Positions 1 to 5,937 of a stretch of DNA of 10,302 nt are shown here, one piece after another (the stretch's first letter is position 1; each line of letters begins with the position of its first letter). The notes under the pieces were generated by a model. The model searched no databases and was not told the DNA's origin. It worked only from the letters and a program-made list of their open reading frames with translations. Both the position numbers and the translations under genes were made by a program. Location: contig VBBE01000104.1 of the NCBI GenBank assembly GCA_005884605.1, positions 1-10,302 of the forward strand. Direction: 5' to 3'. The stretch is from Candidatus Bathyarchaeota archaeon (GTDB taxonomy: Archaea; Thermoproteota; Bathyarchaeia; 40CM-2-53-6).

Positions 1-1
1 C

Positions 2-355
2 AAGTCGGCTCCGGTCACGCTTGTCGGCTGGGGATCATCGAAGGGCGCGATACTCGATGGAATGGAAGACCTCAAGACCGATGGGATAGAAACAAACTTT
101 CTGCAGGTGCGATACGTTAACCCGTTCCCAACTGACTTCGTTCAGGAAGCTCTCGGTCAGGCCCGGAGAAAGATCGCGATCGAAAATAATTATTCGGCGC
201 AGATGGCTGGGCTTATCCGTGAAAAGACCGGTATTGCGATGGACAATACGATTGTGAAGTTCGACGGAAGACCGTTTTCCCAGAACGAGATATACGAGGG
301 AGTCAAAGACATAATAAAGAACGGAGTCAAAGAGGTAACTGTTTCTCATGCTTGA
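2..355 (+). CDS. korA: 2-oxoacid:ferredoxin oxidoreductase, alpha subunit (C-terminal end only)
   Basis: This is the last 117 residues of a gene that begins before the window. The frame is open from base 2. It contains TLVGWGSSKGAILDGMEDL followed by NFLQVRYVNPFP, which is typical of the C-terminal domain of the alpha (gamma-alpha fused) subunit of 2-oxoacid:ferredoxin oxidoreductases. With the beta subunit, the enzyme oxidatively decarboxylates a 2-oxoacid to acyl-CoA and reduces ferredoxin in the cytoplasm. The stop codon overlaps the start of the beta subunit by 8 bp, so the two are translationally coupled in one operon. The internal ATG at 62 is not the real start, because the family sequence continues upstream of it. 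Whether the substrate is 2-oxoglutarate, pyruvate or a broad range cannot be told from this end. Confidence 0.9.
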   Translation, partial: KSAPVTLVGWGSSKGAILDGMEDLKTDGIETNFLQVRYVNPFPTDFVQEALGQARRKIAIENNYSAQMAGLIREKTGIAMDNTIVKFDGRPFSQNEIYEGVKDIIKNGVKEVTVSHA

Positions 356-1274
356 GCTGAAGACCTACCGGACACAGGTTCATAACGACTGGTGCCCAGG
401 ATGCGGAGACTTCGGAATCATTAACGCCATCCAGATGACTCTCTTGGAGATGCAGCTTGAACCGCACAGGGTGGCGATCTTCTCGGGAATCGGATGCTCA
501 GGCAAGACTCCGCACTTTGTTAACGCGTACGGGTTCCATACACTTCATGGCCGTGTCCTTCCAATCGCTACTGGTGCGCGTCTTTCTAATCCAGGATTGA
601 CTGTTGTCGCTGTGGGTGGAGATGGAGACGGGCTTGGGATAGGCGCAGGCCACTTCGTCAATACCGGCCGAAGGAACCTAGATTTCACATACGCGCTTTA
701 TGATAACGGGGTCTATGGGTTGACGAAAGGTCAGGCGTCTCCTACGCTACCAAAAGGTGTCAAGACAAAGTCCATGCCTGCACCCGCCATTATTGAACGC
801 GTAAATCCGATTGCTATGGCCGTCGCCTCGGGTTACACTTTCGTTGCGCGAAGTTATGCTCTCGACGTTCGACATTTGAAGCAAACCCTCCGAGCGGCAA
901 TAGAGCATCGAGGAAGCGCGTTCGTAGACGTTCTGCAGACATGCCCGACCTATAACGACATCAACACGAAAGAGTGGTACGGAGGCGAAGACCTTCCGGT
1001 CAAAGCGCCTAGGCTCTACAAGCTGGAAGACTCAGGATACAACGGTGTGGTTGCTGATCCCTCGACAGACGAGGTTAACGTGAAGAAGGGAAATGCCCTA
1101 GTGAAATCGTTCGAGTGGGGGGACAAGATACCGATCGGGGTTTTCTTCAAGATGGAGGTGCCTACTTTCGAGGACCAATTGGCTCTTCGAATGCCTGCCT
1201 TGAAGGAGAAGCCCTTTGTCGAGCAGGACATCTACAACCGCGATATTACGCCGTTACTGGACGAGCTTACCTAG
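348..1274 (+). CDS. korB: 2-oxoacid:ferredoxin oxidoreductase, beta subunit (thiamine-diphosphate binding)
   Basis: This complete 308-residue protein has the usual length for the family. It holds the thiamine-diphosphate and [4Fe-4S] sites of the enzyme whose alpha subunit ends just upstream. The visible cluster cysteines are C16 and C19 (WCPGCGD), C50 (GIGCSGK) and C199 (TCPTYN). The Mg/ThDP motif is GGDGDG at 90-95, ending at N120 in DNGVYGLTKGQ; K127 in LTKGQASPT is strongly conserved in this family. The role is CoA-dependent oxidative decarboxylation of a 2-oxoacid with ferredoxin as acceptor, or the reverse reductive carboxylation in autotrophs. The ATG at 348 lies inside the end of the alpha gene, which supports coupled translation. 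No downstream partner gene follows; the next gene converges. The kor symbol reflects the family, and substrate specificity is inferred only loosely. Confidence 0.95.
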   Translation: MLELKTYRTQVHNDWCPGCGDFGIINAIQMTLLEMQLEPHRVAIFSGIGCSGKTPHFVNAYGFHTLHGRVLPIATGARLSNPGLTVVAVGGDGDGLGIGAGHFVNTGRRNLDFTYALYDNGVYGLTKGQASPTLPKGVKTKSMPAPAIIERVNPIAMAVASGYTFVARSYALDVRHLKQTLRAAIEHRGSAFVDVLQTCPTYNDINTKEWYGGEDLPVKAPRLYKLEDSGYNGVVADPSTDEVNVKKGNALVKSFEWGDKIPIGVFFKMEVPTFEDQLALRMPALKEKPFVEQDIYNRDITPLLDELT

Positions 1275-1609
1275 CTTCGAAAGAATCCCCATTGTTCCTA
1301 AGCTCTGCAAGGGGATTTCGCGCCCTCAACCAATCCTGCGTCTCGATGTCCTCTGTGCAAGACCCCCCTCCCCAGAGAGGTCTCTCGCTGTCTGCCACTG
1401 ATTCCGGGCGAGTCTCCCGGTTCAGGGCTTAGTCCGGGCTTAGATGCCCGATGCTAATCTAGTGGTTTTAACGCACCGTCAAGAGCGATTTCCTAGGCAT
1501 TGTAGGAACTGGCTCCCGGACTGGATATCAGGGCTGAAAATGGGCGATTCTTCGTAAGAATCCTGTCTGCAACCTTTCTCGAGGATTATGACAGAGCTGG
1601 CGATGGTGC
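1275..1609. other. Convergent intergenic region with a cluster of hairpins
   Basis: This 335-bp stretch separates the convergent ends of the oxidoreductase beta gene and the aldehyde dehydrogenase gene. I see no convincing coding frame. It holds at least six short perfect inverted repeats: AATCCCC/GGGGATT (1284-1290/1311-1317), AGAGA/TCTCT (1374-1378/1381-1385), CCGGG/CCCGG (1404-1408/1416-1420), CGGGC/GCCCG (1435-1439/1446-1450), TTCCTA/TAGGAA (1490-1495/1503-1508) and GATTCTT/AAGAATC (1546-1552/1556-1562). The outer two are placed where terminators of the converging genes would be. The middle could be an unrecognised structured RNA on either strand. I could not match it to tRNA, 5S rRNA, SRP RNA or RNase P RNA. 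Confidence 0.45.
1546..1562 (-). terminator. Possible hairpin at the 3' end of the aldehyde dehydrogenase transcript
   Basis: A perfect 7-bp stem (GATTCTT/AAGAATC) with a 3-nt loop lies about 48 bp downstream of the aldehyde dehydrogenase stop codon. On the minus strand a short T-run (CCCATTTTC) follows it. It is symmetrical, so the strand is inferred from position. Archaeal termination depends mainly on T-runs rather than hairpins, so this is only a possible terminator. Confidence 0.3.
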
Positions 1610-3067
1610 CTATGACAGGTTTATCGAGACATTCTTGGTTCTTGTGTAGAATTCTAACGATCGTATGCCGTTTTCATGTCCTATTCCGCTGTCCTTGTAG
1701 CCACCGAACGGGGTCTGCGGAAAAGTCACCAAATACTCGTTCACGGCAAGTCCACCAACCTGGAGACGAGCCGCGAGCTCATGAGCCACTTTCAAATTGC
1801 TCGTCCAGACTCCACCGTAGAGTCCGTAATCTGTCTCATTGGCCATGGCAACAACCTCGTCGACAGTCTTGAACTTGGTAATGCTAAGAACTGGTCCGAA
1901 AATCTCATCACAGCCAATTTTCATCTTCCCATTGACGTTCTCGAAGATTGTAGGCTCGACAAAATTTCCTTTCTGCAATCTCGTGTCAGATGGTTTCTTC
2001 CCTCCGCAGAGTAGAGTCGCCCCTTCGTCGATACCGTCCTTAACAAACCCAAGAACCACATCTTGGCGAGACTTCGAGGCTAAGGGTCCCATCTCGCTGG
2101 TTTCATCTGCGCCCGGACCGATTTTTATCGCTCGGGTCTTGGCCACGAGGTCCTTCACGAAACCGTCGTATACGCTCTCGTGGATGAACGCCCTGGATCC
2201 AGCCCAGCACATCTGCCCTGCATTGGTGAAGATGCCTTCCTTCACACTCTTAGCGGCTTTTGCCAAGTCGGCGTCAGGGAAAACAATGTGCGGGTTCTTC
2301 CCGCCCAACTCCAAGAGTACCCTGGTAACGTTTTTCGCCCCCGATTCCATTACTTGCTTTCCCGTCTCAGCGGAGCCGGTGAAAACTATCCCGTCCACTT
2401 GCGGGTCCGACACAAGCGCGCCACCAACCTCGGCGCCTGATCCAGTTACAATATTGATAACGCCTTTCGGGATGCCTGCCTTCAACGCTAGATCTCCCAG
2501 CATGATCGCTGTAAGGGGTGTAATCTCAGACGGTTTCATGACAGCAGTGTTCCCCGCTGCAATAGCCGGTGCCAAACTTCTGGCAGCAAGCGCGATCGGA
2601 TAATTCCAGGGAACAATGTGGACCGTTACGCCTAACGGTTCTCGGAGAGTGTAATTTAGACGCCTCGGCGGAACCGGTATGGTTTCTCCCTCAACCTTGT
2701 CCGCCAATCCTGCCCAGTACTCGAACGCTCTGGCCGCCCAGGCAACATCTCCCTTCGATTCTCGGAGAGTCTTCCCCTCACTCAGAGTCTCAAGCCTTGC
2801 CAACTGCTCTGAATTCTCCCGGACTAGAGCCGTGAGCTTGGTGAGGAGGCGCCCTCTCTTGCTGGGATCGATGTCAACCCAGCCGGCCGACTCGAGCGCG
2901 ATCTTCGCACTCTCGATTGCCGCTTTCGCGTCCTGTTTCGTAGCTCGTGGAACCTCGGCAATAACGTCGTCGTTCGAAGGATCAAGAACCGATGAAACGG
3001 CGCCATTTGCGCTGTCCTTCCATTCTCCGCCAATCAGCATCTTGAACTTCTGAATTTGAACTGTCAA
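1610..3067 (-). CDS. NAD(P)-dependent aldehyde dehydrogenase (ALDH superfamily)
   Basis: This full-length 485-residue ALDH oxidises an aldehyde to the acid in the cytoplasm with NAD(P)+. Landmarks are all present: PWNYP with N155 (oxyanion hole), MKPSE with K178 (cofactor), FTGS at 229-232, LELGGKNP with the general base E253, GQMC with the catalytic nucleophile C287, EIFGPVLS, and PFGGYKDSGIG near the end. The pattern resembles the betaine-aldehyde, aminobutyraldehyde and succinate-semialdehyde group, but the substrate cannot be fixed by eye. The start used is TTG at 3067; an ATG at residue 10 (3040) is an alternative. TTG is favoured because a TATA box sits about 28 bp upstream, predicting a leaderless mRNA starting almost exactly there. 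It lies 43 bp downstream of the M48 peptidase on the same strand, so it could also be read through from that operon. Confidence 0.96.
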   Translation of the reverse strand: MTVQIQKFKMLIGGEWKDSANGAVSSVLDPSNDDVIAEVPRATKQDAKAAIESAKIALESAGWVDIDPSKRGRLLTKLTALVRENSEQLARLETLSEGKTLRESKGDVAWAARAFEYWAGLADKVEGETIPVPPRRLNYTLREPLGVTVHIVPWNYPIALAARSLAPAIAAGNTAVMKPSEITPLTAIMLGDLALKAGIPKGVINIVTGSGAEVGGALVSDPQVDGIVFTGSAETGKQVMESGAKNVTRVLLELGGKNPHIVFPDADLAKAAKSVKEGIFTNAGQMCWAGSRAFIHESVYDGFVKDLVAKTRAIKIGPGADETSEMGPLASKSRQDVVLGFVKDGIDEGATLLCGGKKPSDTRLQKGNFVEPTIFENVNGKMKIGCDEIFGPVLSITKFKTVDEVVAMANETDYGLYGGVWTSNLKVAHELAARLQVGGLAVNEYLVTFPQTPFGGYKDSGIGHENGIRSLEFYTRTKNVSINLS

Positions 3068-3090
3068 GTCCGCATTCCAAACTGGATGAT

Positions 3091-3100
3091 GCTATAAAAG
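3091..3100 (-). promoter_or_regulatory. TATA box of the aldehyde dehydrogenase gene
   Basis: On the minus strand this reads CTTTTATAGC, close to the archaeal TATA consensus. Its centre is about 28 bp before the TTG at 3067, so transcription would begin at or next to the start codon (leaderless). No convincing purine-rich BRE is seen upstream. It lies in the 43-bp gap after the M48 peptidase gene, which supports separate expression of the dehydrogenase. Confidence 0.6.
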
Positions 3101-3110
3101 AGCGTTCCCC

Positions 3111-3911
3111 TTAGGCGAGGATCGTCTGTGTGTTCATCTCTCGGGCAATGTCGATTAGTAGTTGGACTCGTCGATCAAGGTCGGGATACCTGCTCAAGAG
3201 ACCTCTTGTCTTTCGACCCACAAACAATCCGGCTCCAGGCCCAGGCAATGGGGCGTGGAAGGCTGAATGAACCTTCAGCAAAGCTGATGCCAGCGCCAAC
3301 GGCTTCTGGGTGTATTCCACTGATGACTGGTCAGCGAGGAGTTCACGCTCTCTGTGGACCGCAGCCTCAACAAGATGCAGCACCGGATCAAAAACAAAGG
3401 CCAACTTAGCCAGCCTAGCAAGTCCCTTCTCTCGAGAATCCTTGTTCTTCAAGTGAGAGAGCTCGTGAGCAATGACCGCCTCGACCTCTGCTGGTGACAT
3501 TGAACTCACCAGCTCGGGAGATACAGCAACGACCCTCCAACCCCCATTGTCCAAAGAAAACGCATTTCCGACCGTAGCTTCTCTAAGGTCAACTCCTTTG
3601 ATACCCATCTTGTTGCATAGCTCCGCGCATGTTTCGCTCAATCTAGAGCCCGAGAATGTTCCTGCGATCATTCCCCCAAGCATTCTAGGGAACGCGTATC
3701 TTCGAGCAAGGAGGGACATGAGCGAGGCGATTCCGATTGATGCAACTAGCGAACTCCCGAGCACTAGCTCGGTGACACGTTGTGGTTGCCACTCGTACAT
3801 GTTGAGGAAGAGTGTGCACACTACAAGGCTAGTTCCAAGAAACGACCAGAAGAAAACAGAAGAGGATAGTATCGGATATAGGAGGCTGGATCTGCGCGAC
3901 GGGTTTCCCAC
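3111..3911 (-). CDS. M48-family membrane zinc peptidase (BlaR1/MecR1/HtpX-like)
   Basis: From the GTG at 3911 this is a 266-residue integral-membrane metallopeptidase. Two hydrophobic segments (about residues 10-38 and 46-68) precede the catalytic domain. The zinc motif is HELSH (H149, E150, H153), and the third ligand is E190 in RERELLAD, with D194 completing the M48 ExxxD signature. The active site is likely cytoplasmic, cleaving a membrane or regulatory protein. The GTG is probably not the true start: the same frame continues upstream for 34 codons without a stop to 4013 and encodes a further transmembrane helix (TPTLGIVATVLIVQIASYI). No ATG, GTG or TTG exists there before a TAG, so initiation at a CTG just after the upstream stop (4013 or 4007) is possible. 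The gene lies directly behind a BlaI/MecI-type repressor, the arrangement of sensor-protease/repressor pairs. Its inducer and substrate are unknown. Confidence 0.88.
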   Translation of the reverse strand: MGNPSRRSSLLYPILSSSVFFWSFLGTSLVVCTLFLNMYEWQPQRVTELVLGSSLVASIGIASLMSLLARRYAFPRMLGGMIAGTFSGSRLSETCAELCNKMGIKGVDLREATVGNAFSLDNGGWRVVAVSPELVSSMSPAEVEAVIAHELSHLKNKDSREKGLARLAKLAFVFDPVLHLVEAAVHRERELLADQSSVEYTQKPLALASALLKVHSAFHAPLPGPGAGLFVGRKTRGLLSRYPDLDRRVQLLIDIAREMNTQTILA

Positions 3912-4015
3912 ACTTGATCGGTAGGCGATATAGGAAGCAATTTGGACTATCAGAACTGTTGCTACAATTCCCAGGGTCGGGGTCGAAAGGAAGTAGACCG
4001 AGTACAGTTCCAGGC

Positions 4016-4396
4016 TTATCGTTGCCCGGACTCCCTACGCACTTTTTCTTCCAGCTTCTTCAGGTCCTCCTTTGGAATCTCGTCCATGTAGTTATGCAAA
4101 GTCGAGATTATGCTGGGCCCAAAGGCGGTGAGCAACCTGTCAACGAATCCTTTCACGACTCGACCTTTGACCTTGTCCTCCGAGTGAAGGCGATACACGT
4201 ATCTGGATCCTCCTCTGCCAACAGCCTCATCTCGCGCTAAGATCCCCTTTTTGTAAAGGCGGTCAAGTGTTGTGCTGATTGTAGTGTAGGCGAGTCCGCG
4301 CGTAGAATGAAGATCCTGGGCAACTTGGCGGGCAGAAGCGTTTCCAAGCCGGACAACTGTCCCGAGGACAGCCGCCTCAAGATCTCCAAGTTCCAA
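4016..4396 (-). CDS. BlaI/MecI/CopY-family winged-helix repressor
   Basis: This 126-residue DNA-binding protein is the usual length for BlaI/MecI repressors. It begins with the family signature LGDLEAAVLGTVVRLG (helix 1), followed by SARQVAQDL, the recognition-helix region YTTISTTLDRLYKKGIL, and the wing GRGGSRYVYRL. The C-terminal part (about 80-126), charged and helical, is where family members dimerise and where BlaI and MecI are cleaved. The start is TTG at 4396: no ATG exists upstream before a TAG, and the homologous sequence begins right there. A TATA-like box lies about 30 bp upstream. The M48 membrane peptidase follows with essentially no gap, so they form one operon. By analogy it would repress its own operon and be relieved by the peptidase. 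That link is inference, since many archaeal members of this family have no known inducer. Confidence 0.9.
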   Translation of the reverse strand: MELGDLEAAVLGTVVRLGNASARQVAQDLHSTRGLAYTTISTTLDRLYKKGILARDEAVGRGGSRYVYRLHSEDKVKGRVVKGFVDRLLTAFGPSIISTLHNYMDEIPKEDLKKLEEKVRRESGQR

Positions 4397-4421
4397 AGTT
4401 GAACAACCTATGCTCCTGCTG

Positions 4422-4438
4422 CAATATGTAACTTTCTA
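4422..4438 (-). promoter_or_regulatory. Promoter of the repressor-peptidase operon (BRE plus TATA-like box)
   Basis: On the minus strand this reads GAAAGTTACATATTG: a purine/A-rich BRE-like GAAAG followed by a TATA-like TTACATATT. The TATA centre is about 30 bp from the TTG start at 4396, as expected for a very short or absent leader. Confidence 0.45.
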
Positions 4439-4468
4439 TTCCGGTCGGAGCTAGTCGTCTTCGAGACC

Positions 4469-4518
4469 CCTGAGAATCATCAGTATCCGCAGGACTCGAG
4501 TTCGGTATGATGCTCAGG
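4469..4518. repeat. Inverted repeat 1 of the divergent region
   Basis: The arms are CCTGAGAATCAT (4469-4480) and ATGATGCTCAGG (4507-4518), complementary at 11 of 12 positions and separated by 26 bp. It lies upstream of the repressor promoter. It could be an operator region or an RNA hairpin; nothing in the sequence decides which. Confidence 0.5.
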
Positions 4519-4540
4519 ATGACTGTTGGGCTTCGAGAAC

Positions 4541-4592
4541 AGCGATACATTGTCTCAGCATAACACGGCACAGTGCTCTCGAGAGTATCGCT
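4541..4592. repeat. Inverted repeat 2 of the divergent region with nested palindromes
   Basis: The perfect 8-bp arms AGCGATAC (4541-4548) and GTATCGCT (4585-4592) enclose 36 bp. Inside are GCACAGTGC (4568-4576) and the 10-bp perfect palindrome CTCTCGAGAG (4576-4585). Such nested symmetry between divergent genes suits a repressor-binding site, possibly for the adjacent BlaI-type protein, but this is inference. Confidence 0.5.
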
Positions 4593-4658
4593 TGAACCTG
4601 CTCGCCTATCACCAGAGTTCAAAAGCCTTCTTGTACCCAACACTATTTGACTGTGGTT

Positions 4659-4713
4659 AAAGATGCCCTAAGGCACAGGGTTCCGTTTTCCTCCACCGTT
4701 AGTGGGCATCTTT
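4659..4713 (+). promoter_or_regulatory. Inverted repeat covering the start codon of the surface-protein gene
   Basis: The perfect 10-bp arms AAAGATGCCC (4659-4668) and GGGCATCTTT (4704-4713) are separated by 35 bp. TAA follows the left arm and TTA precedes the right arm by 2 nt, allowing a slightly longer stem. The right arm includes the first two bases of the TTG start at 4712. In RNA it could hide the start; in DNA it could be an operator. Confidence 0.45.
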
Positions 4714-5731
4714 GTTGAAGAAGACGGCTCGTGCCTCATTGTTAATTCTGGCACTAGCAATCACGACTGTTCCGCTCTTCCTGGTCAACGTGCATGCGAC
4801 CAGTGGGTGTATCAGTAACTGCCGTCTCACAGCAGACACAACTGTGCCCACTGCAGAAGGGACAGTGTACGTTGAGCTTGACAACATTACTAGCCCAGTC
4901 TATGCTTTACCGCACACGTTCCTTTTCGCGAACAATACTCGACACACACTGACCATGGTGAACACAACATTTTCAGCACCGTCCGGAGCCCGTTATCTCT
5001 GGAATGAATGGGTCCATTCTAGTTTGCAGTGGACCCCTACCCTGATGATGCAAACTCCGATAATGCTCTATAATTACACAGCATCATCGGATGGAGGGGC
5101 GTTTACGGCCAAGTTTGATAAGCAGTTCCAGTATACTTTGACTTTCAAAGATGCCGCGGGGCAATCATTGGTTCCGAGTCCAACTTCTGTCGTATTGTCG
5201 AGCGCAGGTTCGAGTGTTACAACCTCGGCCTATTCTGGTCAATGGCTAGCCGCCACCTCTTGGACGGTCACGTCGGCGACTTGGGAGGGATACCAAGGAG
5301 CTTTGTCTGCCCCCGTCCCCCTTGACCTCACAACCGGCTCAGGCTCCGCTGTTGTAAAGGTGAACGCATACGCGGCATCTGTCAAAGTTGTCGATAAGCT
5401 GAACAATCCGATTCAAGGTGCCTCAGTAACTATCACCTTCGCGAACGCAACAAGCAGAGCATTCACAACCGACGCCCAGGGAACAGTTCAACTCGGCGAT
5501 ATTCCCATCGGGCCATATTCAGCGCACGTAATCTACCAGGGTCAAGACCAGGGAACATGGTCGGAAGACGCCTCGGTCGCTCCGATCAGCACTGTAACAC
5601 TAAACGTAGGTGGTACCACTTCTGCTCCCGTCGTCTCAGCAATCGTACTCTTGACAATATTCGGCGTGGCACTATTCCTAATCCTATTGGCGATCAAGGT
5701 GCGAAGATCGCCGCCTCCTCCAAAGATCTAG
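4712..5731 (+). CDS. Secreted, C-terminally membrane-anchored protein with a carboxypeptidase-regulatory-like domain
   Basis: I do not recognise a named family over the whole 339 residues. A signal peptide is clear: KK at 3-4, a hydrophobic core at about 10-27, and a plausible cut after VHA at 29. The mature N-terminus has a close cysteine pair (C33, C37). The extracellular part carries several N-glycosylation sequons (DNITS, NNTRH, VNTTF, YNYTAS, FANATS). Around residues 221-280 lies a beta-sandwich resembling the carboxypeptidase regulatory-like fold (VKVVDKLNNPIQGASVTI, then TDAQGTVQLGDIPIG). A single transmembrane helix (about 306-328) followed by KVRR and a proline-rich tail anchors it with the C-terminus inside. 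The start is TTG at 4712, or the next codon (4715); an in-frame stop at 4700 excludes anything further upstream. It is probably a cell-surface protein; a binding or adhesive role is a guess. Confidence 0.82.
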   Translation: MLKKTARASLLILALAITTVPLFLVNVHATSGCISNCRLTADTTVPTAEGTVYVELDNITSPVYALPHTFLFANNTRHTLTMVNTTFSAPSGARYLWNEWVHSSLQWTPTLMMQTPIMLYNYTASSDGGAFTAKFDKQFQYTLTFKDAAGQSLVPSPTSVVLSSAGSSVTTSAYSGQWLAATSWTVTSATWEGYQGALSAPVPLDLTTGSGSAVVKVNAYAASVKVVDKLNNPIQGASVTITFANATSRAFTTDAQGTVQLGDIPIGPYSAHVIYQGQDQGTWSEDASVAPISTVTLNVGGTTSAPVVSAIVLLTIFGVALFLILLAIKVRRSPPPPKI

Positions 5732-5740
5732 TTTTCTATC

Positions 5741-5757
5741 ACCTCTTTTTTCTGTCT
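5741..5757 (+). terminator. T-rich terminator after the surface-protein gene
   Basis: About 15 bp after the stop there is a T6 run (5746-5751) in a pyrimidine-rich stretch (ACCTCTTTTTTCTGTCT), preceded by TTTTC right after the stop codon. Oligo-T tracts of this kind terminate archaeal RNA polymerase. Confidence 0.5.
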
Positions 5758-5937
5758 TCCGTTCGCGTAATTTCGTGTTGGTGCAGACCAATGCACAGGA
5801 GAATGAGGCACTGTTAACTCTTCGCCGGATTGAGAGTGTTGGTTCACTCTCCCTGATGACGCATAGCTCTGGTTATATTCGCCATCCTCTCCGCAATATT
5901 CGAATAGAAAACTGTTTGTCCACCTGGGCATATCCAG
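5752..5937. other. Upstream flank of tnpB with hairpins; possible left end of the insertion sequence
   Basis: No gene is seen here. Two hairpins stand out: TTGGT/ACCAA (5778-5782/5787-5791, 4-nt loop) and GAGAGTG/CACTCTC (5832-5838/5845-5851, 6-nt loop). There is also a perfect palindrome, TATTCGAATA (5897-5906). IS200/IS605 elements carry subterminal hairpins rather than terminal inverted repeats, so one of these may mark the left end, but I cannot place the boundary. Confidence 0.35.

Larger units (their letters stand above)
4397..4711. other. Divergent intergenic region with three successive inverted repeats
   Basis: This 315-bp region lies between the divergent repressor operon (minus) and the surface-protein gene (plus). 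I see no believable coding frame; an open frame on the minus strand (4643-4377) has no family features. The region is unusually rich in dyad symmetry. Three inverted repeats, each spanning 50-55 bp, follow one another at 4469-4518, 4541-4592 and 4659-4713, and there are short perfect palindromes inside the second. The repressor promoter occupies the left end. A weak TATA-like CTATTTGA sits at 4643-4650. Confidence 0.6.

Noticed and set aside
1115..1432. Open frames crossing the end of the oxidoreductase beta gene and the convergent gap
   Set aside because: These are shifted-frame shadows of the beta gene extended into non-coding DNA, with no family resemblance.
1400..1455. tRNA-like GGTTCA element and a GCTTAGATGC string reminiscent, on the opposite strand, of the 23S rRNA 3' region
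   Set aside because: No acceptor, anticodon or D-arm could be built, and the flanking sequence does not continue as rRNA. The short matches look like chance.
1839..2603. Long plus-strand open frame (254 codons) opposite the aldehyde dehydrogenase
   Set aside because: It is an antisense shadow of a clearly functional ALDH gene and has no independent motifs.
4545..4556. TACA-containing site that might be a classic BlaI/CopY operator (TACA-NN-TGTA)
   Set aside because: The second half reads GTCT, not TGTA, so it does not match the known operator. Archaeal operators for this family are not established anyway.
4377..4643. 88-codon open frame on the minus strand overlapping the repressor start
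   Set aside because: It overlaps the repressor gene and promoter, shows no family features or hydrophobic pattern, and covers inverted repeats. It is probably a chance frame.
5852..5910. CTGATGA motif resembling a C box of a C/D sRNA
   Set aside because: No matching D box or internal D'/C' pair at the right distance, so a C/D RNA is not supported.
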